Assembly (NCBI RefSeq): GCF_019308355.1
Contig: NZ_JAAGKM010000008.1
Coordinates: 34,406 to 98,405, forward strand
Source: Empedobacter falsenii
GTDB taxonomy: Bacteria; Bacteroidota; Bacteroidia; Flavobacteriales; Weeksellaceae
Length of the DNA: 64,000 bases
Reading direction: 5' to 3'
Positions within the stretch are counted from its first letter, which is position 1, and the number at the start of each line of letters is the position of its first letter. The position numbers and the translations under genes were made by a program. Below, piece by piece: positions 7,992 to 16,383 of this stretch. The notes beneath the pieces were generated by a model that had not been told where the DNA came from, made no database searches, and worked only from the letters and a program-made list of their open reading frames with translations.

Positions 7992-10900
7992 TTGAAAATA
8001 GTCAGACGAATAGGAAGATTTTTATTGTCGTTGATTATACTCGTTTTAACCCTTGTTTTAACAGTAGCAATCGCAATACAAATCCCTGCGGTACAGACAA
8101 AAATAGCTCACTTTGCCTTAGAAAAATTAAATAAATCGTTGAACACACAAATGTATGTAGATGCGGTTGATATTGATTTTTTTGGACGTATTTATTTCTA
8201 TGGTGTACATATTAAAGACGATCACAAATATGATTTTTTGAAGTCGAAGACTTTAGAAACAACAATAAATGTTTGGTCGTTAATTCCAGGAATCAAAAAA
8301 GATCATATCAATTTGAGTGAAGTGAAATTGATTGAACCTGAAATTCGTGTGATTACCTACAAAGGTGATTCGATTTCGAATTTCATCAAATTTGTGAACG
8401 GTTTTAGTTCTGATAAACCAAAAGATCCGAAAAAGATTTTCAAATTAGATGGAGATTTTATTTTACAGGACGGAAAAGTTTCAATTGTTAATCAAAATTC
8501 TGGAAATGTTTGGTTGGATTCGAAGCAGTTGAACATGACGGTAAAAAAGTTTCGATTAGTTGATTCTGATATTACGGCCGATTTAGAAAACTTCTGCTTT
8601 GTTGCGACAAAAAATAAAGAAACGTATAACGTACAAAATTTCACAGGAAAAGTTCATTATTCGAAAAAAGAAATTCGAGTTGAGAATTTAAATTTACGAA
8701 CGGATACGTCTGTTTTAAACGGAAATTTATTATTGAGTTACGATCAACCTTCGGATATGTCTGATTTTAATAATAAAGTTCGTTGGGACGTTTTTTTTGA
8801 TCGAGGATCTAAAATTAATTTTAAAGAAATTCGCTATTTCACTGATTTATTTGATAAAAATTCTTCGGTTGATTTATATGGAAAAGTGAACGGAACATTG
8901 AATAACCTGACATTTTTAGATTTCGAACTGAAAGGTGAAGATAATTATGTGGGTGCTTCTCGTTTGCTATTGCAAGATGTAACGCATGGTTCTTCGTTGA
9001 GATTTTCGACAAGAAATGTAAAAATCAATACATCCTATCAAAAAATTGTAAAGTTACTTCCAACCTTTGTTTCGAAGAAAATTCCGAATATGTTGACTCG
9101 TTTTGGAAACTTAAATTATCGTGGTGATATTTCATTAAATCCGAATGAAATTCATGCGAATGGTTACGCCGTTTCTGGACTTGGCGATGCAGATCTAAAT
9201 GCACAAATTAGAAATTACAAAGATGTAAAATCGTTAATTTATAAAGGAACTTTAGATGCGAAAAATCTTAATCTTCGTCAATTAACAAATGCAAAAGATT
9301 TGGGTTATGTAAGCGGAAAATTTAGATTTGATGGAAAAGGAACAGACCTGAAAAATATCAATTTAAATTTGGATGGAAATCTTCGTTATATCGATTTGAT
9401 TGGAAAAAGATATCAAAATATTAAGGTAGATGGTTTGGTCAAAAATTATCAGTTTAAAGGTTTATTTGATATTAAAGATCCTAATCTAAATGCGAAATTG
9501 AATGGAAAAATAAATTTTAGTGGAAAGCCATATGATTTTGATTTTACTTCGAATATTCGTCAAATTAATTTAGATTTTCTTGGAGTTACAAAAAATCTAA
9601 ATGCAATTGTACGTGGCGATGTTGAAGGGAATTTTAAGCTGACAAATATTAATGATTTCAGGGGAAATATTGATGTCAAAAATCTTTATTTCCGTTCTAA
9701 AAAAGATACGTTAGAATTGGCTCATGTCATGTTGAGTTCTCAAATAGATGGTTCTCACAAAATTATGACATTAGATGTGCCAGATTATATGAAAGCCACT
9801 GTTGATGGGAAATTTAATATTACAGAAGTTGCAAATGTTATCAATAATTCACTTGTAGATCTAGTGCCATCTTTCCGCCATAAAAAAGTTTCGCCAAATC
9901 AGGCTTTTTCGTTTGATGTTTATGTGCAAGAAAATTTATTACAATATATCGATCCATCGATTTCTATTGAGCCAGATACACATGTTAAAGGTTATATTGA
10001 TGGTACGAAAAATCAATTGGAAGCGACATTGGATACTCCAGGTATAAAATATGCAGGAATTCAATTGTTTCAGTCGAATGTTAATCTAAATACAATTGCA
10101 GAACTACCAACACTTAATGCGAAAATTGATAGTATGAAAGTGAGTGGAGTTACGATTAATGCAATTAACGTAAATTCGATTCCGAAGAATGATACAATGA
10201 TTGTCAAAACAGACTTTAATATAGGTCGTAAGAATCCAATTTTATTTAATCTAAATCTTTTTCACACAGTTCAGAATAATAATGATTTGATTTTTGGATT
10301 TTCACCTTCGACAATACAAATAGATTCGACACAATGGACAATTAATCATTTGAATGATGCAAATTCTAATCGGGTAATTTTTAATCGAATCAATAAATCA
10401 TTAAAAGTTGAAGATTTGTCATTAGAATCGGAAGAACAATATTTAAAAGTAAGTGGTTTATTTAATAACAATGTAGATTACAATTTCAATGCTGATTTTA
10501 AAGATTTGCATTTAGAAAAAATCATTCCTAAAACATTATTGAATAATCTAAAAATTGTCGGTATAGCGAACGGTAAAGTAGATATTATTAGAACAAAAGA
10601 AAAGTTAGAACCAACACTTGAAGCTAAAATTGATAAGTTAGGTTTAAATGATTTTGAGCTTGGTAATTTGACTTTACAAGGAGGTTATAATGTAGCGGAT
10701 AAACAATTTAATTTTGAAACAAGTTTACAGAAAGAGCAAATTCAATCGTTGGTTGCTTATGGTAATATTATTAATAAACCAACAGGTCCTGAAGTCGATG
10801 TAGATGCCAATTTTGATGAGTTTCATATCGATTTCTTAGAAGGATTCTTAAAATCTGTTTTCTCTAATATGCGTGGAACGTTATCTGGTGATTTAAAAAT

Positions 10901-12587
10901 TACTGGACCAATTGATTTACCAAATCTTAGCGGAAATATGATTGCAAAAGATCTTGGATTAAAAGTTAATTTCTTAGGAACTGATTATTTATTTGAAGGA
11001 GAAAATGAATTACTTGTTTCGAAACAAGGAAAAGGACAAGGGATTATTATGTTGAATGATATTGCGTTCAAAGACACAACTTTCAATACAAAAGGAAAAG
11101 TTGATGGAGCAATTCTTTTCCGCAACTTATCTAAATGGGGTCTCAACTTAGATTTTGATACCGATAATTTATTGGTGATGAACACATCTATTAAAGACAA
11201 TGAATTGTTTTATGGAAAAGTATTTGCGAAAGGAAATGTATCTATGTTTGGTGCGGTAGAGGAATTGGAGATTGCTGGAGATGCGACAGTGGTTGGAAAT
11301 TCTGAGTTAACGATAAATACAGGAAGTACAACAATTGAGTCAGAAAATAATTTGGTACGTTTTGTTCCTAACCAACATCTAGATGAAAAATCGAAAAATA
11401 ACGAGCCTCACGCACCAAAAGGAATGTCGATAGATGTCAACATCAATGCGTATCCAAATGCGATGGTGAATTTGATTTTTGATGCAGCTACAAATGATAA
11501 AGCAACAGCGCGAGGAACTGCAGAAAATCTTAGATTCTTAATGAATAAAGCAGGATTGAGTATTACAGGGGTATATAATATAGAAAGTGGAACATATGAG
11601 TTTAGACAATTTCCGCTGATTCCAAAAGATTTTAAAATCAAAAAAGGATCTTCGGTACAATTTGCAGGAAATCCACTTGATGCAACACTTAATATTACAG
11701 CTGAATATCAACGTTCGGTGTCAAATGTTGGAGACTATTTAGGTGTAGGATATTCGCAAATTTATGATGCTCTCTTATCAATTAATATTTCTGAAACGTT
11801 GAAAAAACCTATTATCGATTTTGGATTAACAATTCCTAATGCAGGTTCGGATATCAATTCGCAGTTACAATCAAAATTCCGTTCAAATACAGAAGAACAG
11901 ATGCTTCAGTTTAGTTATATCTTATTGACAGGTAAATTTGGTGATGCTTCGGCTGTTCAATCTGGTGTAACAAGTACAGCTGCTGATATTGGTTTATCGA
12001 CAATTGCGGGTATGTTGTCTTCTATTGCGAACAATGTAGATATACAAATGGAGTATGTCGGTGGTAGTGCGCAATCGGAGACAAATGATAAAATTAGAAC
12101 TTCTGTTTCTTATCGGGTTAATAATCGTTTAAGTTTACGTGGTTCGTATGGAATTGCGGTTACAAATAATAGAAATGTACAAGAGAACTTCGATGGGAAT
12201 TTTGATGTTTCTTATGATATCTCGAAATTAAACAATGGATCTTTGGTCTTAAAAGCATTTACAAAACCTACAACTTTCGGTTTATTGCCAGGAATGGAAA
12301 ATAACTTAAATCAAAGTTTCGGAGTAGGAATTCAGTACAACAAAAGCTTCGATACGTTTAGAGGATTTTTAGGTTTAGATGAAAATAAACGAAAAGCAAA
12401 AGCTAAAAAAGAAGAGCAACAGCAAGAAAGATTTGATTCGATTGTACTTCCGAAACAGTTTAAAAGTGAGGAAAGAAGAATAGATTCTACTCGTCAAACT
12501 ACAAAAGATACGGTCAAAGTTACGTATCAAAAAAGTACTCAACCTAAAGTGGAACAAAAACGTCGTGGTTTAGTCAAAATTAAATAA
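7992..12587 (+). CDS. tamB: TamB-like translocation/assembly module protein
   Basis: Very large (1531 residues) AsmA/TamB-type envelope protein. An N-terminal signal anchor (LLSLIILVLTLVLTVAIAI, about residues 12-30) is followed by more than 1000 residues of repeating beta-strand segments of the kind that form a hydrophobic groove. The C-terminal TamB (DUF490) domain includes IESGTYEFRQFPLIPKDFK, then GNPLDATLNITAEY and a Lys/Gln-rich tail. Known family members span the periplasm and carry lipids or help insert outer-membrane proteins. The start is a TTG at 7992, the only reasonable start before the anchor helix. Next to tsaD, as in many Bacteroidetes. Confidence 0.92.
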   Translation: MKIVRRIGRFLLSLIILVLTLVLTVAIAIQIPAVQTKIAHFALEKLNKSLNTQMYVDAVDIDFFGRIYFYGVHIKDDHKYDFLKSKTLETTINVWSLIPGIKKDHINLSEVKLIEPEIRVITYKGDSISNFIKFVNGFSSDKPKDPKKIFKLDGDFILQDGKVSIVNQNSGNVWLDSKQLNMTVKKFRLVDSDITADLENFCFVATKNKETYNVQNFTGKVHYSKKEIRVENLNLRTDTSVLNGNLLLSYDQPSDMSDFNNKVRWDVFFDRGSKINFKEIRYFTDLFDKNSSVDLYGKVNGTLNNLTFLDFELKGEDNYVGASRLLLQDVTHGSSLRFSTRNVKINTSYQKIVKLLPTFVSKKIPNMLTRFGNLNYRGDISLNPNEIHANGYAVSGLGDADLNAQIRNYKDVKSLIYKGTLDAKNLNLRQLTNAKDLGYVSGKFRFDGKGTDLKNINLNLDGNLRYIDLIGKRYQNIKVDGLVKNYQFKGLFDIKDPNLNAKLNGKINFSGKPYDFDFTSNIRQINLDFLGVTKNLNAIVRGDVEGNFKLTNINDFRGNIDVKNLYFRSKKDTLELAHVMLSSQIDGSHKIMTLDVPDYMKATVDGKFNITEVANVINNSLVDLVPSFRHKKVSPNQAFSFDVYVQENLLQYIDPSISIEPDTHVKGYIDGTKNQLEATLDTPGIKYAGIQLFQSNVNLNTIAELPTLNAKIDSMKVSGVTINAINVNSIPKNDTMIVKTDFNIGRKNPILFNLNLFHTVQNNNDLIFGFSPSTIQIDSTQWTINHLNDANSNRVIFNRINKSLKVEDLSLESEEQYLKVSGLFNNNVDYNFNADFKDLHLEKIIPKTLLNNLKIVGIANGKVDIIRTKEKLEPTLEAKIDKLGLNDFELGNLTLQGGYNVADKQFNFETSLQKEQIQSLVAYGNIINKPTGPEVDVDANFDEFHIDFLEGFLKSVFSNMRGTLSGDLKITGPIDLPNLSGNMIAKDLGLKVNFLGTDYLFEGENELLVSKQGKGQGIIMLNDIAFKDTTFNTKGKVDGAILFRNLSKWGLNLDFDTDNLLVMNTSIKDNELFYGKVFAKGNVSMFGAVEELEIAGDATVVGNSELTINTGSTTIESENNLVRFVPNQHLDEKSKNNEPHAPKGMSIDVNINAYPNAMVNLIFDAATNDKATARGTAENLRFLMNKAGLSITGVYNIESGTYEFRQFPLIPKDFKIKKGSSVQFAGNPLDATLNITAEYQRSVSNVGDYLGVGYSQIYDALLSINISETLKKPIIDFGLTIPNAGSDINSQLQSKFRSNTEEQMLQFSYILLTGKFGDASAVQSGVTSTAADIGLSTIAGMLSSIANNVDIQMEYVGGSAQSETNDKIRTSVSYRVNNRLSLRGSYGIAVTNNRNVQENFDGNFDVSYDISKLNNGSLVLKAFTKPTTFGLLPGMENNLNQSFGVGIQYNKSFDTFRGFLGLDENKRKAKAKKEEQQQERFDSIVLPKQFKSEERRIDSTRQTTKDTVKVTYQKSTQPKVEQKRRGLVKIK

Positions 12588-12595
12588 AAAAAAAT

Positions 12596-12623
12596 GAGTT
12601 TATTGTGGTTAGACAATAAACTC
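12596..12623 (-). terminator. strong hairpin, oriented as a minus-strand terminator
   Basis: Perfect 11-bp stem GAGTTTATTGT/ACAATAAACTC with loop GGTTAG, starting nine bases after the tamB stop. The T tract is only on the minus strand (A9 at the left on the plus strand); the plus-strand side is followed by GCGCAAACAAAC with no T run. It may still mark the 3' end of the tamB mRNA, but the orientation points to a leftward transcript. Confidence 0.55.
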
Positions 12624-12711
12624 GCGCAAACAAACAAAAGTGATTAGTTCTTTCTTTTTTGAACTATTATTATAACAAAAGTAAAATATTAAATAAATCA
12701 TTAAAAAATAT

Positions 12712-12743
12712 TTTGAAGTTTGTTTGTTTTATTTATAATTTTG
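12712..12743 (+). promoter_or_regulatory. Bacteroidetes-type promoter of the Lrp/Nudix operon
   Basis: -33 TTTG at 12712-12715, a 20-base spacer, and -7 TAATTTTG at 12736-12743. The predicted start of transcription is near 12750, giving a leader of about 50 bases before ATG 12800. Confidence 0.65.
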
Positions 12744-12799
12744 CTAAAAATTAATTCGATTTTTTATTAAAATAATAATAATAATCAAAAATTAGGAAA

Positions 12800-13270
12800 A
12801 TGAATTACATAATTGATGATGTTGATAAGAAAATTTTGATGTATTTGATTGACAATACAAGAATGCCATTTACAGAAATTGCAAAGAAAATGAATGTTTC
12901 TGCTGGTACTATTCACGTACGTGTCAAGAAATTAGAGGAGGCTGGAATCATCAAAGGAACTACACTAATTACAGATTATGATAAAATGGGTTATCAGTTT
13001 GTTGCGTATGTAGGATTGTTACTTACAAAAACAAACAAAACTCAGAAAGTGATAGATGAATTATATAAAATTCCTAACGTAACAGTGGTTCACGTTGTGT
13101 CTGGAAAATATAATATTTTCTGTAAAATTCGTGCAAGAGATACTTCTGATGCGAAAGATGTTATCTACAAAATTGATCAAATTGATGATGTATTGAGAAC
13201 AGAATCTATGATTTCGTTAGAAGAATCTTTTAACGATAAAAATAGATTGATGCATTCAATTTTTCATTAA
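12800..13270 (+). CDS. Lrp/AsnC family transcriptional regulator
   Basis: 156 residues. The N-terminal winged helix-turn-helix (IDDVDKKILMYLIDNTRMPF, then EIAKKMNVSAGTIHVRVKKL) is followed by the GIIKG.. linker and a RAM/ligand-binding domain of alternating beta strands (VAYVGLLLT, VTVVHVVSGKYNIFCKIRA). The order and length are normal for Lrp/AsnC proteins, which sense amino acids as octamers. It is probably the first gene of an operon with the Nudix-like regulator 33 bases downstream. The specific effector cannot be read from sequence. Confidence 0.92.
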   Translation: MNYIIDDVDKKILMYLIDNTRMPFTEIAKKMNVSAGTIHVRVKKLEEAGIIKGTTLITDYDKMGYQFVAYVGLLLTKTNKTQKVIDELYKIPNVTVVHVVSGKYNIFCKIRARDTSDAKDVIYKIDQIDDVLRTESMISLEESFNDKNRLMHSIFH

Positions 13271-13303
13271 AAATAAATTTCAATTTATTAATCATCCCAC
13301 AAA

Positions 13304-14005
13304 ATGACAGACGAAGAAAAAGAAAAATATTTTCAGGTCGCTCTATGTTCAAGTCTCGTACTTTTCGGGTTTGATGGAGAAGATCTCAAAATATTGGTGT
13401 ATAAAAAACTAAACGATCCTTTCAAAGGAGCATTGGTTTTGCCAGGAAAATATATTGCGCCAACGGTAAGTAACGATCAAGCAATTCACGAATTGTTGAT
13501 TGAGAAAATTGCTTACGATGAGCATCAAACATATATTGAACAATTGAAAGCTTTTACAAAAGTTTTTCGTAATCCATTAGGACGTGTTGTAAATGTTGCT
13601 TATTACGCTTTGGTTAAATTGACACCTCAAATAGAGGAAAAAGTGAAAACACAAGGTGGAGAATGGTATGCTTACGACCGTGTTCCGGATTTGGCTTTTG
13701 ATCACAATGAGATTGTAAAATATGCAAAAGAGCGTGTAAAACGTCGTGTGAAGCGTCGTCCAGTAGGGTTCAACTTACTTGGAGATGAGTTTACAATTGC
13801 GCAATTGCAAAGTTTGTATGAAAAAGCCTTGAATCGTGAGTTGGATAAACGTAACTTTAGAAAGAAAATCTTTAATTCAAATTTAATTATCGAAACTGGT
13901 AATACAACAGATCCTAAACAACATCGTAAAGTATCTAAATTGTATCGTTTTGATGAAGAAAAATACGAAAAATTGAGTTTGAAAGGATATGATTTCTTAT
14001 TTTAA
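13304..14005 (+). CDS. Nudix-domain NrtR-type regulator
   Basis: 233 residues: an N-terminal Nudix fold (VALCSSLVLFGFDGEDLKIL, then a GALVLPGKYIAP strand) and a C-terminal winged helix (FTIAQLQSLYEKALNRELDK, then RNFRKKIF). The Nudix box is degenerate: where GX5EX7REUXEEXGU is expected the protein has GKYIAPT.. and HELLIEKIAYDE, so catalysis is unlikely. This layout is that of NrtR-like repressors that bind ADP-ribose-type ligands and control NAD or sugar genes. It is also found annotated as Nudix hydrolase. The gene sits between the Lrp regulator and a membrane protein. Confidence 0.87.
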   Translation: MTDEEKEKYFQVALCSSLVLFGFDGEDLKILVYKKLNDPFKGALVLPGKYIAPTVSNDQAIHELLIEKIAYDEHQTYIEQLKAFTKVFRNPLGRVVNVAYYALVKLTPQIEEKVKTQGGEWYAYDRVPDLAFDHNEIVKYAKERVKRRVKRRPVGFNLLGDEFTIAQLQSLYEKALNRELDKRNFRKKIFNSNLIIETGNTTDPKQHRKVSKLYRFDEEKYEKLSLKGYDFLF

Positions 14006-14014
14006 AATAAAGCT

Positions 14015-14497
14015 ATGACAGATCAAAAAGTAGAACAAAATCAAGAACGTGACGATATTTTTGACACAAAAGTTTTAATGTCGGATAATACCAAAACAAA
14101 AGATTTGAAACACGAAGGAAACAAAACATCATTCCTTTTCAAGTCAATGATCTTTATAATGGTTTTCTTGATTTTGAGTATTCTTTATCGTGGTTATCAA
14201 TTATTGGTGACAAATGATTATTTGTTCCGCCAAATGATGAACGAAGATGCGCCAGAAATGCCAAAATGGTATCCAATTTCGACTCTTGTTTTAGGAGTTA
14301 TTGCATTGATAGGTATCTTTTTAGTGAAATCTTATAAAAGAATTGGTGTATATATGGTTGTGACATCATTATTTGTGTCAGCAGCAATGCAGCCCGAATT
14401 TATGGCAGATGGAACACTTTTTACCATGTTTACATTATTTGTGTTTATAGGTTATGGTTTAGCGATTATCTATCCATATTGGCACAAGTTTAAATAA
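14015..14497 (+). CDS. hypothetical four-TM membrane protein
   Basis: 160 residues. A charged, Lys/Asp-rich N-terminal 40 residues precedes four hydrophobic segments: SMIFIMVFLILSILYRGY, STLVLGVIALIGIFLV, IGVYMVVTSLFVSAAM and LFTMFTLFVFIGYGLAI. I do not recognise a named family. It starts nine bases after the Nudix-type regulator and ends at a terminator, so it is probably the last gene of that operon. Confidence 0.75.
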   Translation: MTDQKVEQNQERDDIFDTKVLMSDNTKTKDLKHEGNKTSFLFKSMIFIMVFLILSILYRGYQLLVTNDYLFRQMMNEDAPEMPKWYPISTLVLGVIALIGIFLVKSYKRIGVYMVVTSLFVSAAMQPEFMADGTLFTMFTLFVFIGYGLAIIYPYWHKFK

Positions 14498-14513
14498 AAA
14501 CTTAATAAAGTCT

Positions 14514-14550
14514 AGAAAAGAGGTTACAATTAGTTGTGACCTCTTTTTTT
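14514..14550 (+). terminator. intrinsic terminator of the Lrp/Nudix operon
   Basis: Stem AAAGAGGT/ACCTCTTT with loop TACAATTAGTTGTG and a T7 tail, 17 bases past the stop of the membrane protein gene. Confidence 0.82.
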
Positions 14551-14661
14551 GATGCTGAATTATTTGTATTAATATCATTCAATATGAATATTTTAAGCAT
14601 GTTAATTGTTTAAGTTGATAAAAAAACTGCTTAAATAAAGTGAATATGAGAATTTAACGGC

Positions 14662-14669
14662 TATATTTG
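14662..14669 (+). promoter_or_regulatory. -7 element TATATTTG of the serine deaminase gene
   Basis: TATATTTG matches TAnnTTTG, 36 bases before ATG 14705. No TTTG lies at the expected -33 position, so this rests on the -7 box alone. Confidence 0.45.
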
Positions 14670-14704
14670 TCTTGTGTGGAAAAAATATAAATTAAAAGTA
14701 CAAA

Positions 14705-16120
14705 ATGGATTGTATTTCAGTATTTGATATGCTCAAAATTGGCGTTGGTCCTTCAAGTTCGCATACTTTAGGTCCTTGGCGCGCTGCAGAAGCTTTTCTG
14801 AAAGAATTGGATGCTGCATCTATCTTTAATAAAATTACAAAAGTTCGTGTAGATTTGTACGGCTCTTTATCGCTTACGGGTAAAGGACATGCAACTGATT
14901 ATGCAGTAATGTTAGGGTTAAGCGGTGCTGATCCTGAATATATTCCTGTTGATGATATTTCGAATATTATTAATACAATCAATACAAATAAACAATTAAA
15001 TTTTGGAAATAAATTTTTAATTGATTTTAATCCCGAAACTGATATCGTTTTCAATCGTGAGTTTTTATCTTTTCACGCTAATGGAATGATGTTTACAGCT
15101 TTCTATGAGAACGAAGAATTATCTTCTACGTTTTATTCGATAGGGGGAGGATTTATTACAAAAGAGGATGATAGTGCTACCAATACAGATGTCACTTGTG
15201 CTTTTCCATATTTATTTAATACATCAACAGAATTATTAGAATTTTGTTCGAAAGAAAATAAATCGATTTCTGAAATTATGTTCGAGAATGAAAAAACAAT
15301 TCGAACTGAAGATGAAATTCACCACGAATTAATGCGTGTTTGGAATACTATGTTAGAGTGTATGTACATTGGTTGTCATACAGAAGGTATTTTACCAGGC
15401 GGATTGAACGTGAAACGTCGTGCTTACGATATGCACAAAAATTTGGTTGGAGCAACACCTTATTCTAATTCACAAGAATGGATTGCATCAATCCGAAAAA
15501 CCAAAGTATATTTTCGTCAAATCTTGAAATGGGTGAGTTGTTTTGCTCTTGCTGTTAATGAAGTAAATGCTTCGTTAGGTAGAGTTGTAACAGCGCCAAC
15601 AAATGGAAGTGCAGGAGTTATTCCAGCAGTTTTGATGTATTATTTGGTGATCGAAAATCATAAAGCTGGTCAAAAAGAGATTGAACAATTCTTAACAACA
15701 GCAGGAGTTATTGGTTCTATTTTTAAGAAAGGAGCAACTATTTCTGCGGCAATGGGAGGTTGTCAAGCTGAGATCGGCGTATCTTCAGCTATGGCTGCAG
15801 CTGCATTATGCGAATTAATGGGAGGAACTCCTGCGCAAGTAACAATGGCTGCCGAAATTGCAATGGAACATCATTTAGGTTTAACATGCGACCCGATTGG
15901 TGGTTTGGTACAAATTCCTTGTATCGAGCGTAACACAATGGGAGCGATTAAAGCGATAAATGCAGCAGAATTAGCACTGGATACAGATCCGTTGACTGCG
16001 AAAGTTCCGTTAGATAAAGTTGTGAATACGATGTGGGAAACTGCAAAAGATATGAATAATAAATACAAAGAAACTTCTGAAGGAGGTTTGGCAGTTGCTG
16101 TAAATATTGCAGATTGTTAG
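14705..16120 (+). CDS. sdaA: L-serine ammonia-lyase (iron-sulfur type)
   Basis: Converts L-serine to pyruvate and ammonia with a [4Fe-4S] cluster. It is the single-chain form of 471 residues with both alpha and beta parts fused. The N-terminal signature [13 protein letters not shown] is at residues 13-25. The C-terminal catalytic part has [34 protein letters not shown] and [19 protein letters not shown], which supply the three cluster cysteines. It is a monocistronic gene with a -7 promoter element. No frameshift or missing residue is seen. Confidence 0.95.
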   Translation: MDCISVFDMLKIGVGPSSSHTLGPWRAAEAFLKELDAASIFNKITKVRVDLYGSLSLTGKGHATDYAVMLGLSGADPEYIPVDDISNIINTINTNKQLNFGNKFLIDFNPETDIVFNREFLSFHANGMMFTAFYENEELSSTFYSIGGGFITKEDDSATNTDVTCAFPYLFNTSTELLEFCSKENKSISEIMFENEKTIRTEDEIHHELMRVWNTMLECMYIGCHTEGILPGGLNVKRRAYDMHKNLVGATPYSNSQEWIASIRKTKVYFRQILKWVSCFALAVNEVNASLGRVVTAPTNGSAGVIPAVLMYYLVIENHKAGQKEIEQFLTTAGVIGSIFKKGATISAAMGGCQAEIGVSSAMAAAALCELMGGTPAQVTMAAEIAMEHHLGLTCDPIGGLVQIPCIERNTMGAIKAINAAELALDTDPLTAKVPLDKVVNTMWETAKDMNNKYKETSEGGLAVAVNIADC

Positions 16121-16183
16121 TAACTTATTTATTATCAGTAAAATAATATTATGTGTATTAATTGTAAGGATTATGAATGTGTG

Positions 16184-16214
16184 TTGTGTATTTCAAAAAT
16201 AATCCTTACATTTG
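16184..16214 (+). promoter_or_regulatory. promoter of the DEAD-box helicase gene
   Basis: -33 TTG at 16184-16186, a 20-base spacer, and -7 TACATTTG at 16207-16214. The predicted transcription start, near 16221, leaves a leader of about 160 bases before ATG 16384, unusually long for this genome. Confidence 0.7.
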
Positions 16215-16220
16215 CACAGC

Positions 16221-16383
16221 CTTTTAGAGTTAAGGTACGGATGTTAAAGAATATTCATTTAGGGATTTTTTAGGCTGCTCAGCCATTTAATTTTATTCTT
16301 TCATATCTGTTGGTTAAATAATTTAAAATAAAACCGTGATATGAAATATAAATGAATTTCATTATCTCGGTATCGTATCTAAC
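16221..16383 (+). promoter_or_regulatory. structured 5' leader of the helicase mRNA, alternative hairpins
   Basis: TTTCATATC (16299-16307) can pair perfectly with GATATGAAA (16338-16346). The latter can instead form a hairpin with the segment just before the start: ACCG.GAT.ATGAAAT (16333-16347) with ATTTCAT.ATC.CGGT (16356-16371), 14 pairs with one mismatch and one bulge. The two folds exclude each other. A cold- or self-regulated leader is plausible, as for other DEAD-box helicase and cold-shock mRNAs; this is inference. Confidence 0.45.

Noticed and set aside
12596..12623. Ordinary tamB rho-independent terminator
   Set aside because: The plus strand lacks a T tract after the stem; kept instead as a minus-oriented hairpin, though an mRNA-end role cannot be excluded.
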